Shown here piece after piece: positions 44,295 to 53,258 of a stretch of 64,000 nucleotides of DNA. The stretch is from positions 248,001 to 312,000 of the forward strand of contig NZ_KB898666.1 in assembly GCF_000377765.1 (NCBI RefSeq), in the 5' to 3' direction. Origin of the DNA: Gracilibacillus lacisalsi DSM 19029 (GTDB taxonomy: Bacteria > Bacillota > Bacilli > Bacillales > Amphibacillaceae). Below the pieces are notes generated by a model. That model made no database searches. It was not told the DNA's origin and saw only the letters and a list, made by a program, of their open reading frames with translations. How positions within the stretch are numbered: position 1 is the first letter of the stretch; each line of letters starts with the position of its first letter. A program made the translations under genes and the position numbers.

Positions 44295-44888
44295 CTAATC
44301 ATTTAACCCTTTTCCATCAAGAATTTTCTCTATATATTTTTCAATCCTCGCCACTCGTGTTTGAGATTTTTTTGCTTTAGAAAAGTACAGTATATAAGCT
44401 CTTTGTCTTCCTGGTGTCAATGATTCAAATACATTTTTCAATGCAGGCATTTCATCAAACTTCTTTTGTAATTCTTCAGGAACTGTCAATTCGGTCTTTT
44501 TTACAGAATTTACTTCCAAGCCTGCTTTCTCCACTTCAATCGCTTTCTGAAGATATGCTTTTAACGTAGATTCCATTGCATGAATATCTTGAGTGTTGGT
44601 GAATCGAAGCTGTCGTTGTGCGTGTGAGTTTTCACCAGGTTTGACAAGAATACCTTGAGAATCATTTAACAAAACACCTTTAAAAAACATAAGTGCACAG
44701 TAATCTTTAAACCCTTGTATGATCACTACATTACTTTTCTCAAACGTATAACACGGTTTGTTCCACTTTATTTCTTCTTTCATATCACATTCCAGTATTA
44801 TTTTTCTTAATATCTCATATTCTTCTTTCCACTTTTTGGATTTACCTATGTATTCATCAACCTGAGGATTCAGGTTACTACCTTCCAT
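44295..44888 (-). CDS. YdeI/OmdA-family protein with DUF1801 domain
   Basis: A 197-residue protein. The N-terminal DUF1801 part (ECDMKEEIKWNKPCYTFEKS, KDYCALMFFKGVLLND) is followed by the Bacteriocin-protection YdeI/OmdA region (VPEELQKKFDEMPALKNVFE, SLTPGRQRAYILYFSKAKKS). ATG 44888 follows AGAGGGGTG; the longer frame lacks a ribosome site. Its DUF1801 half is related to the second half of the fusion protein downstream. No biochemical role is established. Confidence 0.88.
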   Translation of the reverse strand: MEGSNLNPQVDEYIGKSKKWKEEYEILRKIILECDMKEEIKWNKPCYTFEKSNVVIIQGFKDYCALMFFKGVLLNDSQGILVKPGENSHAQRQLRFTNTQDIHAMESTLKAYLQKAIEVEKAGLEVNSVKKTELTVPEELQKKFDEMPALKNVFESLTPGRQRAYILYFSKAKKSQTRVARIEKYIEKILDGKGLND

Positions 44889-45006
44889 AAAGAACACCCC
44901 TCTTAAAGAATCTGTTGTGTACAATAAAAGCCATTTTCTTTTTCCGAATCTGTTGATGCATGCTGCACTTTTTGGATTGAACTTTCATACTAACGTTTAA
45001 CATCTA

Positions 45007-45327
45007 TTAATCCTCTAAAATATCTTTGAGCATTGCTGCTCGTTCATTCCAGAACTTTTCATAAAAGGACAGCCAATCTTTTACCTCTTGTAAAGGTTCG
45101 GCATTCAGTCGATACTTTGTTTCCCTGCCTGCTTTACGGTTTGTTACTAAATTTGCTTCTCTCAGAATCATCAAATGTTTCGATACCGCGGTACGCCCCA
45201 TTTGAAAATGAGGAGTTAATTCATGTAATGGTAACTCATCTGAATCTGCCAATAAACGTATTATTTTACGCCTTGTTGGATCAGCAATGGCTACAAAAAC
45301 ATCACGTTTTTCATCTGTTTTTTTCAA
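45007..45327 (-). CDS. ArsR-family transcriptional regulator
   Basis: A 106-residue winged-helix repressor. Core: VFVAIADPTRRKIIRLLADS (about 9-28), PHFQMGRTAVSKHLMILREA (about 39-58), VTNRKAGRETKYRL (wing). There are no metal-binding Cys pairs, so it belongs to the SRPBCC-linked, non-metal group. The start is taken as TTG 45327, six bases after AGGAGGT; the longer frame to an ATG at 45381 would run through the operator dyad. It heads an operon with the YdeI-like and SRPBCC proteins. Confidence 0.9.
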   Translation of the reverse strand: MKKTDEKRDVFVAIADPTRRKIIRLLADSDELPLHELTPHFQMGRTAVSKHLMILREANLVTNRKAGRETKYRLNAEPLQEVKDWLSFYEKFWNERAAMLKDILED

Positions 45328-45354
45328 AACGTTACCTCCTAATACGTTACCAAA

Positions 45355-45380
45355 TGGTGTCGTTTTATTGTACGACACCA
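45355..45380. promoter_or_regulatory. Inverted repeat, probable ArsR operator
   Basis: TGGTGTCGT (45355-45363) mirrors ACGACACCA (45372-45380) perfectly. A further partial copy, AGTGTCA, follows at 45384-45390. It lies 28 bases before the ArsR start, in the promoter zone, suggesting autorepression. Confidence 0.7.
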
Positions 45381-46012
45381 AATAGTGTCATGTCAATTGT
45401 TTCTCTATGTTTACTTATTAAACAATACGTGTCTATTTTTTACTTTAATCTATCTCTTACTCTTCTTTTTATAATGCCCAAAAGACACCTGATCTTGATC
45501 CGGTTTTAAGAGACGAAAAATACTCGAAAGATAAATAAAAAAGAGCATAAGAAAAAGGTGCTTTTCTCTCATGCTCTTCATCGATATATAGAGTTTTTAC
45601 CTGCTTTTATTCCGTTAATTTCAGTGTAAATTCCAGTTGAACTTTGTCGATTCCTACTCATTTTTCTCTCACCATTATCTCTGCCAGTTGTATTGTTAGG
45701 TATGCCAGACGGCCAGGTAACTGTGGAGCTGGTCAAATTCCATACGCCATCAGATGAAAAATGTATTATCATATAGACAAGTTTTTTATAGTTTATTACA
45801 TTCTAGATTACTCAAAAGATCTTTTCCTATTTCATTAAATTGCCATTATCGAAGGAAACGCTTAAATTGCTGTAAAAATGAAATCAAGAGACAGGAACAT
45901 ACATACACCAATGAAGATCTTCGTTTCCATCTACATTGGAAGCAGAATGAATGCGGAAATGATTGGTATGACTTTGTTCGTCATTTATCGAAATGAAACT
46001 AACCTTCTTCTG
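45381..46012. other. Region of coding remnants without an intact gene
   Basis: Besides a hairpin at 45541-45580 (AAGAGCAT/ATGCTCTT), two stretches look like decayed coding sequence. On the minus strand 45594-45770 reads GVWNLTSSTVTWPSGIPNNT, then ERKMSRNRQSSTGIYTEING and a stop. On the plus strand 45890-45996 reads TNEDLRFHLHWKQNECGNDW, then YDFVRHLSK and a stop. Neither has a good ribosome site and I recognise neither family. Confidence 0.35.
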
Positions 46013-46400
46013 TTATATGCTGTGCTGGTCCCATAAGTTTTGAAACATCTTGCTTTGCCGTTTTAGATTGATAAGAAGTTGATTAAGAATTGGGTCCTCT
46101 GGGTAACGATCATAATTACCCCGCCAGGACTGCTACTGAGTAGGTAGAAAATTCGCTCCAGTTTTGAATACGATCCCGAACACCTGATTCTAAGAAAAGA
46201 AGTTGCAGAAGATACCGGTCTTCGGGGGAACAAGAGGGAAATGGAAAAATTATCCTTTCCGTCTCTTGATTCCAAAAAATAACCTTAGACCGCTGATCAG
46301 TAATGAAGGATGGAAATGGCAACTTGTCTACCATGGCTTGCAATGAATCATCATATTGTTTTTCAATTGGCAGAGAAAATGTTTCATTGTACCTACAGTT
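46013..46400 (-). pseudogene. MmyB-type XRE regulator remnant
   Basis: The C-terminal ligand-binding half of an XRE/MmyB-like regulator is readable on the minus strand: MVDKLPFPSFITDQRSKVIF, WNQETERIIF, LLQLLFLESGVRDRIQNWSE, then after a one-base frameshift near 46120 GNYDRYPEDPILNQLLINLK and RQSKMFQNLWDQHS. The pattern of NLLRLLF, the YPDW-like site and RHPDDP/LWxxH is that of MmyB-like domains. The N-terminal helix-turn-helix is missing. Confidence 0.72.
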
Positions 46401-46670
46401 TTTAGAAAGTAAAGTATGAAAACTTTTTAATCATATATGAATCGAAAATTAAGTTTTTTCATACAGAAAAAAGACCGAAAGAAAAAAGAAACTCTTTAAT
46501 CTCATGGTCTTCTATTCAAAACATTGATACACACAGCTTTTTCGTTAACTATTCAATTCAATTTCATTTCTCTCTCCCACCTCTCTTCCCACTGCAATGC
46601 AGGAAAAAGATTAGTTTAGTTAAAAAAAGATCGATAAATAATAGACTTTTTCAAAAAAATCTATATATAC

Positions 46671-47225
46671 TTATTGTGTTGGAGCACCAGGCGGATAATA
46701 ATAAGGTGGAACCTTAATCCAACCTCGTTTACGCATTAAAGTTTTTAGCGTTGTACCAAGCATTACCCACTCGGAATAAAATTGGATCCACATCATTCCA
46801 ACATCATTACGAATAGCGTCAGCTTGGCCTTTTGCACATGTTTTCAAACAGGTAACTAGCTTAAAAGCAATACCATTTGTGATTTCATCATCTGATAACT
46901 TTACACCTAAAGGTATCGCTTCTGGATTAGAATTCGGTTTAGCGGACACGACATCTGGTAAAGGTATTCCTTCTTTTTTCATAAATTCATTCAACCTTTT
47001 TACGTGTGATTTACATGTTTTAATCACATCATTAAGTAATTCCATTACTTCATCATCTGAAGTGGTATTTAAACCAATTTCTTCATAACGAATAAATTCT
47101 TCAACCAAAGTTAAATACTTCCAAATATCCCCAACTTCTATTACATGAAGAGGAGATTTTGGTTCGTTCGTATTGTCAATTGAAGTTTTTAGCACATTCC
47201 AGACAGTCTCAAATGGGTTAGGCAT
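46671..47225 (-). CDS. DUF3231-family (spore-coat-like) protein
   Basis: A 184-residue helical protein of the DUF3231 family, related to four-helix CotF/ferritin-like spore-associated proteins in bacilli. The features are NPFETVWNVLKTSIDNTNEP at the start, helical segments around 30-150 and the typical closing KVPPYYYPPGAPTQ. AGGAGGTG lies directly ahead of its ATG. The role is unknown, but the family is confined to spore formers. It lies amid decayed genes but is itself intact. Confidence 0.85.
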   Translation of the reverse strand: MPNPFETVWNVLKTSIDNTNEPKSPLHVIEVGDIWKYLTLVEEFIRYEEIGLNTTSDDEVMELLNDVIKTCKSHVKRLNEFMKKEGIPLPDVVSAKPNSNPEAIPLGVKLSDDEITNGIAFKLVTCLKTCAKGQADAIRNDVGMMWIQFYSEWVMLGTTLKTLMRKRGWIKVPPYYYPPGAPTQ

Positions 47226-47450
47226 TTTTTCACCTCCTTAATCTAATTTTCTCAAGAAATAAGAAGGTATGTATTATTTATTAAAATATCCTACGCTTTA
47301 GTACAAGATGCGACTATTCTTTTTGGACAATCGCCACCCATTAATTGAAGCAATTATATAGTTTTTTATTCATGTTAGAGACCTTGTTTATATTTTCTGT
47401 ATTCATTTAAGGATGAAGTTCGGGAATCATGTGTAATATTTGGGATGAGC

Positions 47451-47607
47451 TTATATAGCATGAGGAAAATCGTTCTTCAATCGCTCCGCTTGTACAATTG
47501 TACCGAATGGGTCATTTTCACTAACTACAATAACGGTAGGTGTCGTTATTTTCTTGTATTTTGCACTTAGTTCTTTCGAAGTAACAGAAAAGGTGTCCCC
47601 CGATTAA
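47451..47607 (-). pseudogene. Alpha/beta-hydrolase fragment
   Basis: The minus strand reads SKELSAKYKKITTPTVIVVS, then ENDPFGTIVQAERLKNDFPH and AI with a stop. This matches the strand-seven region of alpha/beta hydrolases that carries the catalytic acid (I-PT-IVVGxxDP). The rest of the gene is absent: upstream lies a stop at 47606 and unrelated sequence. Confidence 0.6.
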
Positions 47608-47877
47608 TCTCTTTCCCTCCCTCAATCCCATACCACACCTAACTCCAACCTACTTTTACAGAATATGGTGCAAAATTAATGTCTTTCCGTAAAACAGCCG
47701 ATTTTGACCCAATTCACTAGATGCGAAATTTGTCGAACGGTAACTTTGTTTTTCCTTAACAGAGAAAAAACTGAATGAAGATAGAAAAAAGAACAGAAGA
47801 AAAAGGATACCCTTAACTTCTGCTCTAAACCTTTATATATCAAGTTTTATCCGATGCTGAACCATTACATTATCACT

Positions 47878-47974
47878 TCATTTTTGTCTCAAACCTTCTT
47901 CAAAAGTCTCTCTCAAATGCTCTTTCCTCTCCCATTCACGGAAAGAGATTAAGACTTCTGGAAAAAGATTAATT
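47878..47974 (-). pseudogene. Gene fragment cut by the Tn7-like left end
   Basis: Codons read on the minus strand, NLFPEVLISFREWERKEHLR then ETFEEGLRQK and a stop, end abruptly at the TGTGGG terminus of the transposon at 47975. The charged, helical C-terminus looks real; its 5' part should flank the right end elsewhere. Family not recognised. Confidence 0.45.
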
Positions 47975-48130
47975 GTGGGTGACAACACATGTATTTTTAA
48001 AAGTAAGTTATGCGCTAAAACCTTCATCAAACCCTCATTTTCTCGATGGTAAAAATTCACATTTCAAAAGTAAGTTATGCGCTGAATTAGGCCACTTGCT
48101 CTAAAAAAATTTAAAAGTAAGTTGTGCGCT
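47975..48130 (+). repeat. Left end of Tn7-like transposon with three TnsB-type sites
   Basis: The terminus TGTGGGTGACAACA resembles the Tn7 end TGTGGGCGGACAA. Inside it, AAAGTAAGTTATGCGCT occurs at 48000-48016 and 48067-48083, and with one change (TTGTGCGCT) at 48114-48130, all in the same orientation. Three spaced same-direction sites of about 20 bp are the layout of Tn7-left. These are the presumed TnsB binding sites. Confidence 0.85.
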
Positions 48131-48173
48131 AAAGAGCAGCTTAATTTAATTTTATTATGAAATTTAAAATGTA

Positions 48174-48203
48174 AAAGGGCTTAGATTTTCTTCTAGGCCC
48201 TTT
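48174..48203 (-). terminator. Terminator after DUF4062 gene
   Basis: AAAGGGC and GCCCTTT pair around a loop just past the stop of the DUF4062 gene, separating it from the transposon end. Confidence 0.65.
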
Positions 48204-48215
48204 CTATTCTTCCCG

Positions 48216-49841
48216 CTATTTTAGAATAGGTGTCAATTTCCCTTCAATAATTTCGGGGTAATATTTAGAAGATATTTCATAACGTATTTCCTTAGGAACA
48301 CCTCTAAATATGACTATTGATGGAAAGTACACATTTGTTTTCTGTTTTATATATGATTGCTTGTAACAAATGACGTCATAACCTTCTTCTTGAAAAGAAT
48401 CATAACAAAATATATCATCAATCAAGTTCCAATAATCTTCCTTATCTGATTGTATCTTTTCTTCATATGATTGATTAAAATTGTATAAGGAAACGTCTGG
48501 TGGAGTAACATGTTCAGGTCCTGTTGACAAATCATCATATTCCTTTACAGCAAGAGACTTTTTGGGTTTGAAAAATATTTCTAATATTTGAGTTGCATGT
48601 TCTAGGATATTATCATCTGGTAATGGTACTTGTCTTCCTATACTTAAATACCCACCTTCTACAAACAACTTTATATCTACATCTTCATCATAACTATTTC
48701 CTGAATTGGTTAAACATAAATCTAGATAGTACAATGAATCGAGTTCAGAAAAATAATAATCCCATTGTCTATACTCTTTTATTTTAGAATATACTTCTTT
48801 TAGCAATGAAAATTTTTCTTTTTCATCATCAGACCCAATTAAATTATACGAAGGACCTGTACCAAATGGCAGACCACCAAGAAATGACTCTTGTTTTTTA
48901 AGTTCTCCTAAATCAAAAAACATTTCATCATTTATATGAATATTAAATTCTTCAGCATATGTATTTATTTCATTTACCAGTTCTTCTTGTAAAAAAACCT
49001 TTTTACTAGTAAATATTTCTGAACTATTTTTGAATTGATTTTGTAGATCTGATCGAATTGATTCTAGTTTGGCTCTCGATTCTGTGACCTCATCTGTTTT
49101 TTTATTTGATACAGGAAACTTTGACTTTATTTCAGTAAATTTCTGGTTATGAAGATCAATTTCATTTATTTGTTTAAATATCTGGTTAATATCCGTTTCT
49201 AGATTTACCATAAACTTTGAATGTATATAATCAGTTTTATAAAGTATTGGATTTTCAGAAATTTTCCCTTGCCTAACACCTTTAATGAAAAGTTCACTGT
49301 TGTTAGAAAAAGTTTTTCCGTTACTTTCAGTAAGTATGTTTACAAAATGTAGAGATAGATGATTAAGAAAGAACTTCTTGAATTCTGTCAAATCTGAATA
49401 TGTTGCATAAATACCTTTATCCTCGTATCGCTTTCTAAAATCCAGTATTTTATTATGTTGTTCTGGATCAAAATTGCTAGGGTTGATTTGGCGATCACTA
49501 AAATAAAGAAAAACTTGCTTACCACTGTTTATTAACTCTTCAATCTCTTCTTCAGTCCCAGACCCATAATTATCAGTAGGGGTTCCAAACCTAGTCCAAA
49601 ACACCGCAACTGCTGCATCACAATCTAGAACAAATTGTTTGTTCAATAAATTTTGCGGTTTTTCTCCAGATTGCGGATAGGAATCCTTCGACCAATGTTT
49701 TGAGACTATTGAAATATTATTAGCTGAACCATACATACGATTAAAATCATTAACTGTCTCTTTTATAATTTCTAGTTCCTCTATAACATCTGAAGGACAA
49801 GATATTAGAAGATCATACTGAGTTACATTACGAGGCATCAT
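48216..49841 (-). CDS. DUF4062-domain protein, transposon cargo, possible defence effector
   Basis: A 541-residue protein. Residues 8-165 form a DUF4062, TIR-like alpha/beta domain: YDLLISCPSDVIEELEIIKE, CDAAVAVFWTRFGTPTDNYG, SGTEEEIEELINSGKQVFLY. Residues 200-300 are coiled-coil-like. The C-terminal 240 residues are acidic and match no family I know. DUF4062 domains often sit at the N-terminus of NLR-like or other immunity proteins, so a phage-defence role is plausible but unproven. It is the gene next to the left end, 81 bp behind tniQ1, with GGGGGAAG before tandem ATG codons. Confidence 0.72.
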   Translation of the reverse strand: MMPRNVTQYDLLISCPSDVIEELEIIKETVNDFNRMYGSANNISIVSKHWSKDSYPQSGEKPQNLLNKQFVLDCDAAVAVFWTRFGTPTDNYGSGTEEEIEELINSGKQVFLYFSDRQINPSNFDPEQHNKILDFRKRYEDKGIYATYSDLTEFKKFFLNHLSLHFVNILTESNGKTFSNNSELFIKGVRQGKISENPILYKTDYIHSKFMVNLETDINQIFKQINEIDLHNQKFTEIKSKFPVSNKKTDEVTESRAKLESIRSDLQNQFKNSSEIFTSKKVFLQEELVNEINTYAEEFNIHINDEMFFDLGELKKQESFLGGLPFGTGPSYNLIGSDDEKEKFSLLKEVYSKIKEYRQWDYYFSELDSLYYLDLCLTNSGNSYDEDVDIKLFVEGGYLSIGRQVPLPDDNILEHATQILEIFFKPKKSLAVKEYDDLSTGPEHVTPPDVSLYNFNQSYEEKIQSDKEDYWNLIDDIFCYDSFQEEGYDVICYKQSYIKQKTNVYFPSIVIFRGVPKEIRYEISSKYYPEIIEGKLTPILK

Positions 49842-49922
49842 CTTCCCCCTAAACTTTAAATTTAAAATTTATAAATAATTTTATCACACTTTTAAATTTT
49901 CTACCGACTCTTAAACTATAAA

Positions 49923-51596
49923 TTACATATAAGGTATTTGTATTTCTTCTGAATGGTATTTCTTACGTATCTTCCGAAATTTACCTATATATTCTATTGT
50001 ACTTGAGTAATAACGAAGTTCAGATTTCATATAATCTAAATATGCAAACTGAGATTTCATTCTAAAAGATATCTCTTTCCCCTTATACTGGTTAATCAAT
50101 AGCCTCCAAAATTTTTTTCTCAAATATTCTTTAAACATGGCATCCCTTTTCCGAATAAACTTTATATCAAGTTTGTTATTTTCCAAATTTAAAATTGTAT
50201 TTTTAAGCCATTCAATATCATTTCTATAGAGCCATGTATATGTAGGTAATGCCGTATATTTTAACTCTAAATAATGTTTCTTAGGGTTATTATGGATCAA
50301 TTGAATCCACTTCTCCCTATAAAATTGATAATCCCTTTCGTTCGTTTTTTCAATAATACCATATACTTTTTGGTGGAGAGAAAATTCAACAGTAATAATT
50401 TCAATTTGTAGCTTTTGTGCTATTGATTTTATTGATATGTTATTTTGATATATATGTTTATATAAATACTGCAACAACTTGTCATTGTAATAACTATATT
50501 TTGATCCTTGCAACATCACATCATCATCCCCAAAAATTCCGTCAAACTGCAATCCACATTTACAATGATAAGAAATCGTACCAATATTCCTTCTTCTAAG
50601 TCCATACTCTGACAACATATAAAACTTTAACAGTGGTTTTTCCGAACAATAATGATTTTCACATGTAGATATATGTTTTAAACTATCTAATGGCATGTTC
50701 ACAAATTCCTTAATATTACCTACTAGAAAAATAATTAAGAGCAAGCGTTCCATATAATGCAAATAGTTTAGATGAACATTCTCATATAACTCGTTAGCAA
50801 ATTGGGTTGGATTAAAACCAATGACTTGTAAGAAGTTTAAACCGTAAAAACTGATAAACCGATCTACTAATTCCAGCTTTTTAATCGAACCATAACGATC
50901 TAATAGTCCCATGTCTTTTAATAAAATGATTATATTTAATCTACTTTTATGATATAAATCATAATTTTCATTTGATAATTTTTTACTTTCTTGCGCAAGT
51001 AATAACAAATAAAATAATGACTTCTTAGTTACTTTGTTATGTTGAGATGAAGATCGGATACAATTATATTCAGTTGCAACAATAAGGGCTTTCGTCGTTA
51101 ATAATACTGAACTCTCAGCTAGTAGGATTTTATGCTTCGGGCAGACGAAAACCGTAGGAATTTGAAATAGAGATCTCCAATAGGTCTCTCCATACATTTC
51201 ATAATCCTCTTCCATACACTCTGGACAGAATTTAAAATAATCTGTGCGATTTACTAAATCCATTCCTTTAGAAAATACTTTGTTATGTTTTTTTTCTCCG
51301 AACAATAATTTTGAATAAGTATTTTCTACTTCAAAACGAGGGTGAAAATTACTATAATAATAAAATAAAGTGTGTTTCTTAATTACCTCTGGCAATGATA
51401 AATAATAGAATATGTCCAGTTCGTTAAGTATCTTTTTTAAATTATAAGGAATGGATTTTCCAAGCGTACTCATTCTTGTATTAAATAAATCATACAAAAA
51501 ATTCATCTCATTAGTTTCTAATGATTGAGCAAAGTACCTAGAGAGAACACTGTAGAATAATTCCCCAGGATAGGGTTTAGGAAAATTACTAAGCAT
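49923..51596 (-). CDS. TniQ/TnsD-family target-site protein 1
   Basis: Chooses the insertion target for the Tn7-like transposase and recruits TnsC. The 557-residue protein opens FPKPYPGELFYSVLSRYFAQ, the TniQ hallmark. Zinc ligands Cys-124, Cys-127, Cys-152 and His-155 are in FCPEC and VCPKH. A second finger is visible near 315-350 (CENHYC, then CKCG). The C-terminal half holds TnsD-like winged helices with KHYLELKYTALPTYTWLYRN. It is the last gene of the tnsABC operon, 18 bp behind tnsC. Confidence 0.9.
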   Translation of the reverse strand: MLSNFPKPYPGELFYSVLSRYFAQSLETNEMNFLYDLFNTRMSTLGKSIPYNLKKILNELDIFYYLSLPEVIKKHTLFYYYSNFHPRFEVENTYSKLLFGEKKHNKVFSKGMDLVNRTDYFKFCPECMEEDYEMYGETYWRSLFQIPTVFVCPKHKILLAESSVLLTTKALIVATEYNCIRSSSQHNKVTKKSLFYLLLLAQESKKLSNENYDLYHKSRLNIIILLKDMGLLDRYGSIKKLELVDRFISFYGLNFLQVIGFNPTQFANELYENVHLNYLHYMERLLLIIFLVGNIKEFVNMPLDSLKHISTCENHYCSEKPLLKFYMLSEYGLRRRNIGTISYHCKCGLQFDGIFGDDDVMLQGSKYSYYNDKLLQYLYKHIYQNNISIKSIAQKLQIEIITVEFSLHQKVYGIIEKTNERDYQFYREKWIQLIHNNPKKHYLELKYTALPTYTWLYRNDIEWLKNTILNLENNKLDIKFIRKRDAMFKEYLRKKFWRLLINQYKGKEISFRMKSQFAYLDYMKSELRYYSSTIEYIGKFRKIRKKYHSEEIQIPYM

Positions 51597-51614
51597 TAAA
51601 TCATCCCCTAAATA

Positions 51615-53258
51615 TTATAAAATTAAATCATCTGTAACAGATTTTATAATTCCTGCTCCAATTAGCGAATCTCTAGCTGAAAGTTGTTTTTTTCTACCTT
51701 TTTCCACTATGTCATGTAATTTATTTGTCGACGCACTCTTATCTAATTTCATAACTTTCTTTTGTTTTTGTTCTTCCCATTCATCAATTTTTTTCATTGC
51801 TATGAAAACCGCATTCTTTGCATTAATATTAGAATTCTGTTGAATAACTACCTTTGCAGCTTTCTCGGCTAGTTCTTCTTCAATGTCTAAAGAGAGAAGC
51901 GTCATAATAACTTTTTCTAATATGGAGATTTCTTTTTTTGCTCTTTTTTTAGCTTGTATTTCTTTTTCCATTTGTATTTTTTCCCGCATATCTATCGCTG
52001 GCATTCTCGAAGACAAGAATTCTTCTAAATCTAATGGTGTTATGTCTTCATATTTTGCAATTTCCTCTTTTTTACCCGACTCCAGTGCTTTTAAAAACGG
52101 AATGATAAGTTTCAAATGTTCTTTTTTAACATAACGAATCACATCAAAAGTTAATTCCTCAATACCAGCTTCAATCGCATAAGATTGACCAAGGAAGTAT
52201 AACTTAACTGCAATATCTGTTATTCCCTGACTTTCCTTATATAAGAAATTCATCCATTCTTCATTTAATGTAGTGTTTTCTTTAGTCCATTGATAATCCC
52301 ACATAGCAGTCATAAGCACTTTCCAATTATCATCATTTTTCATTTGTTCCCATACCATATCTCCATGACCACTACTTCTACGAGCCTGTCGAAAATCTTT
52401 TTGTAAAATGGTTTTTGCTTTCATTGTCCCTATCAACATAATTGGAATTCCTATCTCGTTTATCATCGTTACAAAAAAATTCATTACTTCATCAGATTCA
52501 CTTTTTTTATGCACTAATAAATGTTGAATTTCATCTATAACTAAAGCACCTATACAATGTAACCTTGCAACTTGTCCCATCCTTACAACCATGGAACTAT
52601 TCGAATTTCTCTTATTTCCATACTTTTCAAAATAGTTAGTTCCGATTAATTGATCAATTTTCAAAAAGAAGTCCATGCATAATGTTTTTATTGATCCATC
52701 ATGTGGAGAGTTAAGTTTTAACCATGTGATCTGAAATAAACTTAATGGATATTTATGCACAACAACTTGTGGATACAAAGATAAGACTCTTTCTACTGCA
52801 GAAGTTTTCCCAATTCCAGAGAACCCCATTAGCGTAAAGCTCGATGAAGTAGTTCTAATATCTGGCGATAAACCCAGATCATATTTATTAATTAGTCTAT
52901 CTTTTAACTCATTCAATACAAGCGTATGCTGCTTATCATTTGGATTTCTATTAACATACCCATATCGTAAAAAACGAGAAAATTTAAGTTCTAATTCAAT
53001 TGTTTTGTTGGTGGGCTGATAAAATCGTGATAACCTTAATAATGCATGGTATCGATGATGGATCGATAAATTTCGTTCTTTTGAATTGTATTCAGGTAGA
53101 TAGCTTAACTGTTCATAGGATTCTTCGAATGATAAAATGGGGGGTAAAGCCTCAATTAATGGATTATTTTTAAAGTCCAGAATTTCTTGAGGCGTATAAA
53201 TGGCATAGGGTACTTGTTTACCGTTAGGAAGTTGAACTGAAGTTTCATCATTCTTCAT
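51615..53258 (-). CDS. tnsC: TnsC-like AAA+ ATPase of Tn7-like transposon
   Basis: ATP-dependent regulator that links the target selector to the transposase. It has 547 residues, near the 555 of Tn7 TnsC. Walker A GFSGIGKT is at 145-152, Walker B ALVIDE ends at residue 243, and sensor-like IPIMLIGTMKAK near 272-283. The N-terminus (YEQLSYLPEYNSKERNLSIH) is long, and the C-terminal 170 residues are helical, acidic and basic mixed, as in TnsC. It overlaps the end of tnsB by 11 bp, so the two are coupled. Confidence 0.92.
   Translation of the reverse strand: MKNDETSVQLPNGKQVPYAIYTPQEILDFKNNPLIEALPPILSFEESYEQLSYLPEYNSKERNLSIHHRYHALLRLSRFYQPTNKTIELELKFSRFLRYGYVNRNPNDKQHTLVLNELKDRLINKYDLGLSPDIRTTSSSFTLMGFSGIGKTSAVERVLSLYPQVVVHKYPLSLFQITWLKLNSPHDGSIKTLCMDFFLKIDQLIGTNYFEKYGNKRNSNSSMVVRMGQVARLHCIGALVIDEIQHLLVHKKSESDEVMNFFVTMINEIGIPIMLIGTMKAKTILQKDFRQARRSSGHGDMVWEQMKNDDNWKVLMTAMWDYQWTKENTTLNEEWMNFLYKESQGITDIAVKLYFLGQSYAIEAGIEELTFDVIRYVKKEHLKLIIPFLKALESGKKEEIAKYEDITPLDLEEFLSSRMPAIDMREKIQMEKEIQAKKRAKKEISILEKVIMTLLSLDIEEELAEKAAKVVIQQNSNINAKNAVFIAMKKIDEWEEQKQKKVMKLDKSASTNKLHDIVEKGRKKQLSARDSLIGAGIIKSVTDDLIL

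Noticed and set aside
47975-48060. Continuation of the minus-strand frame from the cut gene into the transposon end
   Set aside because: The frame crosses the TnsB-type repeats; only the part left of 47975 looks coding.
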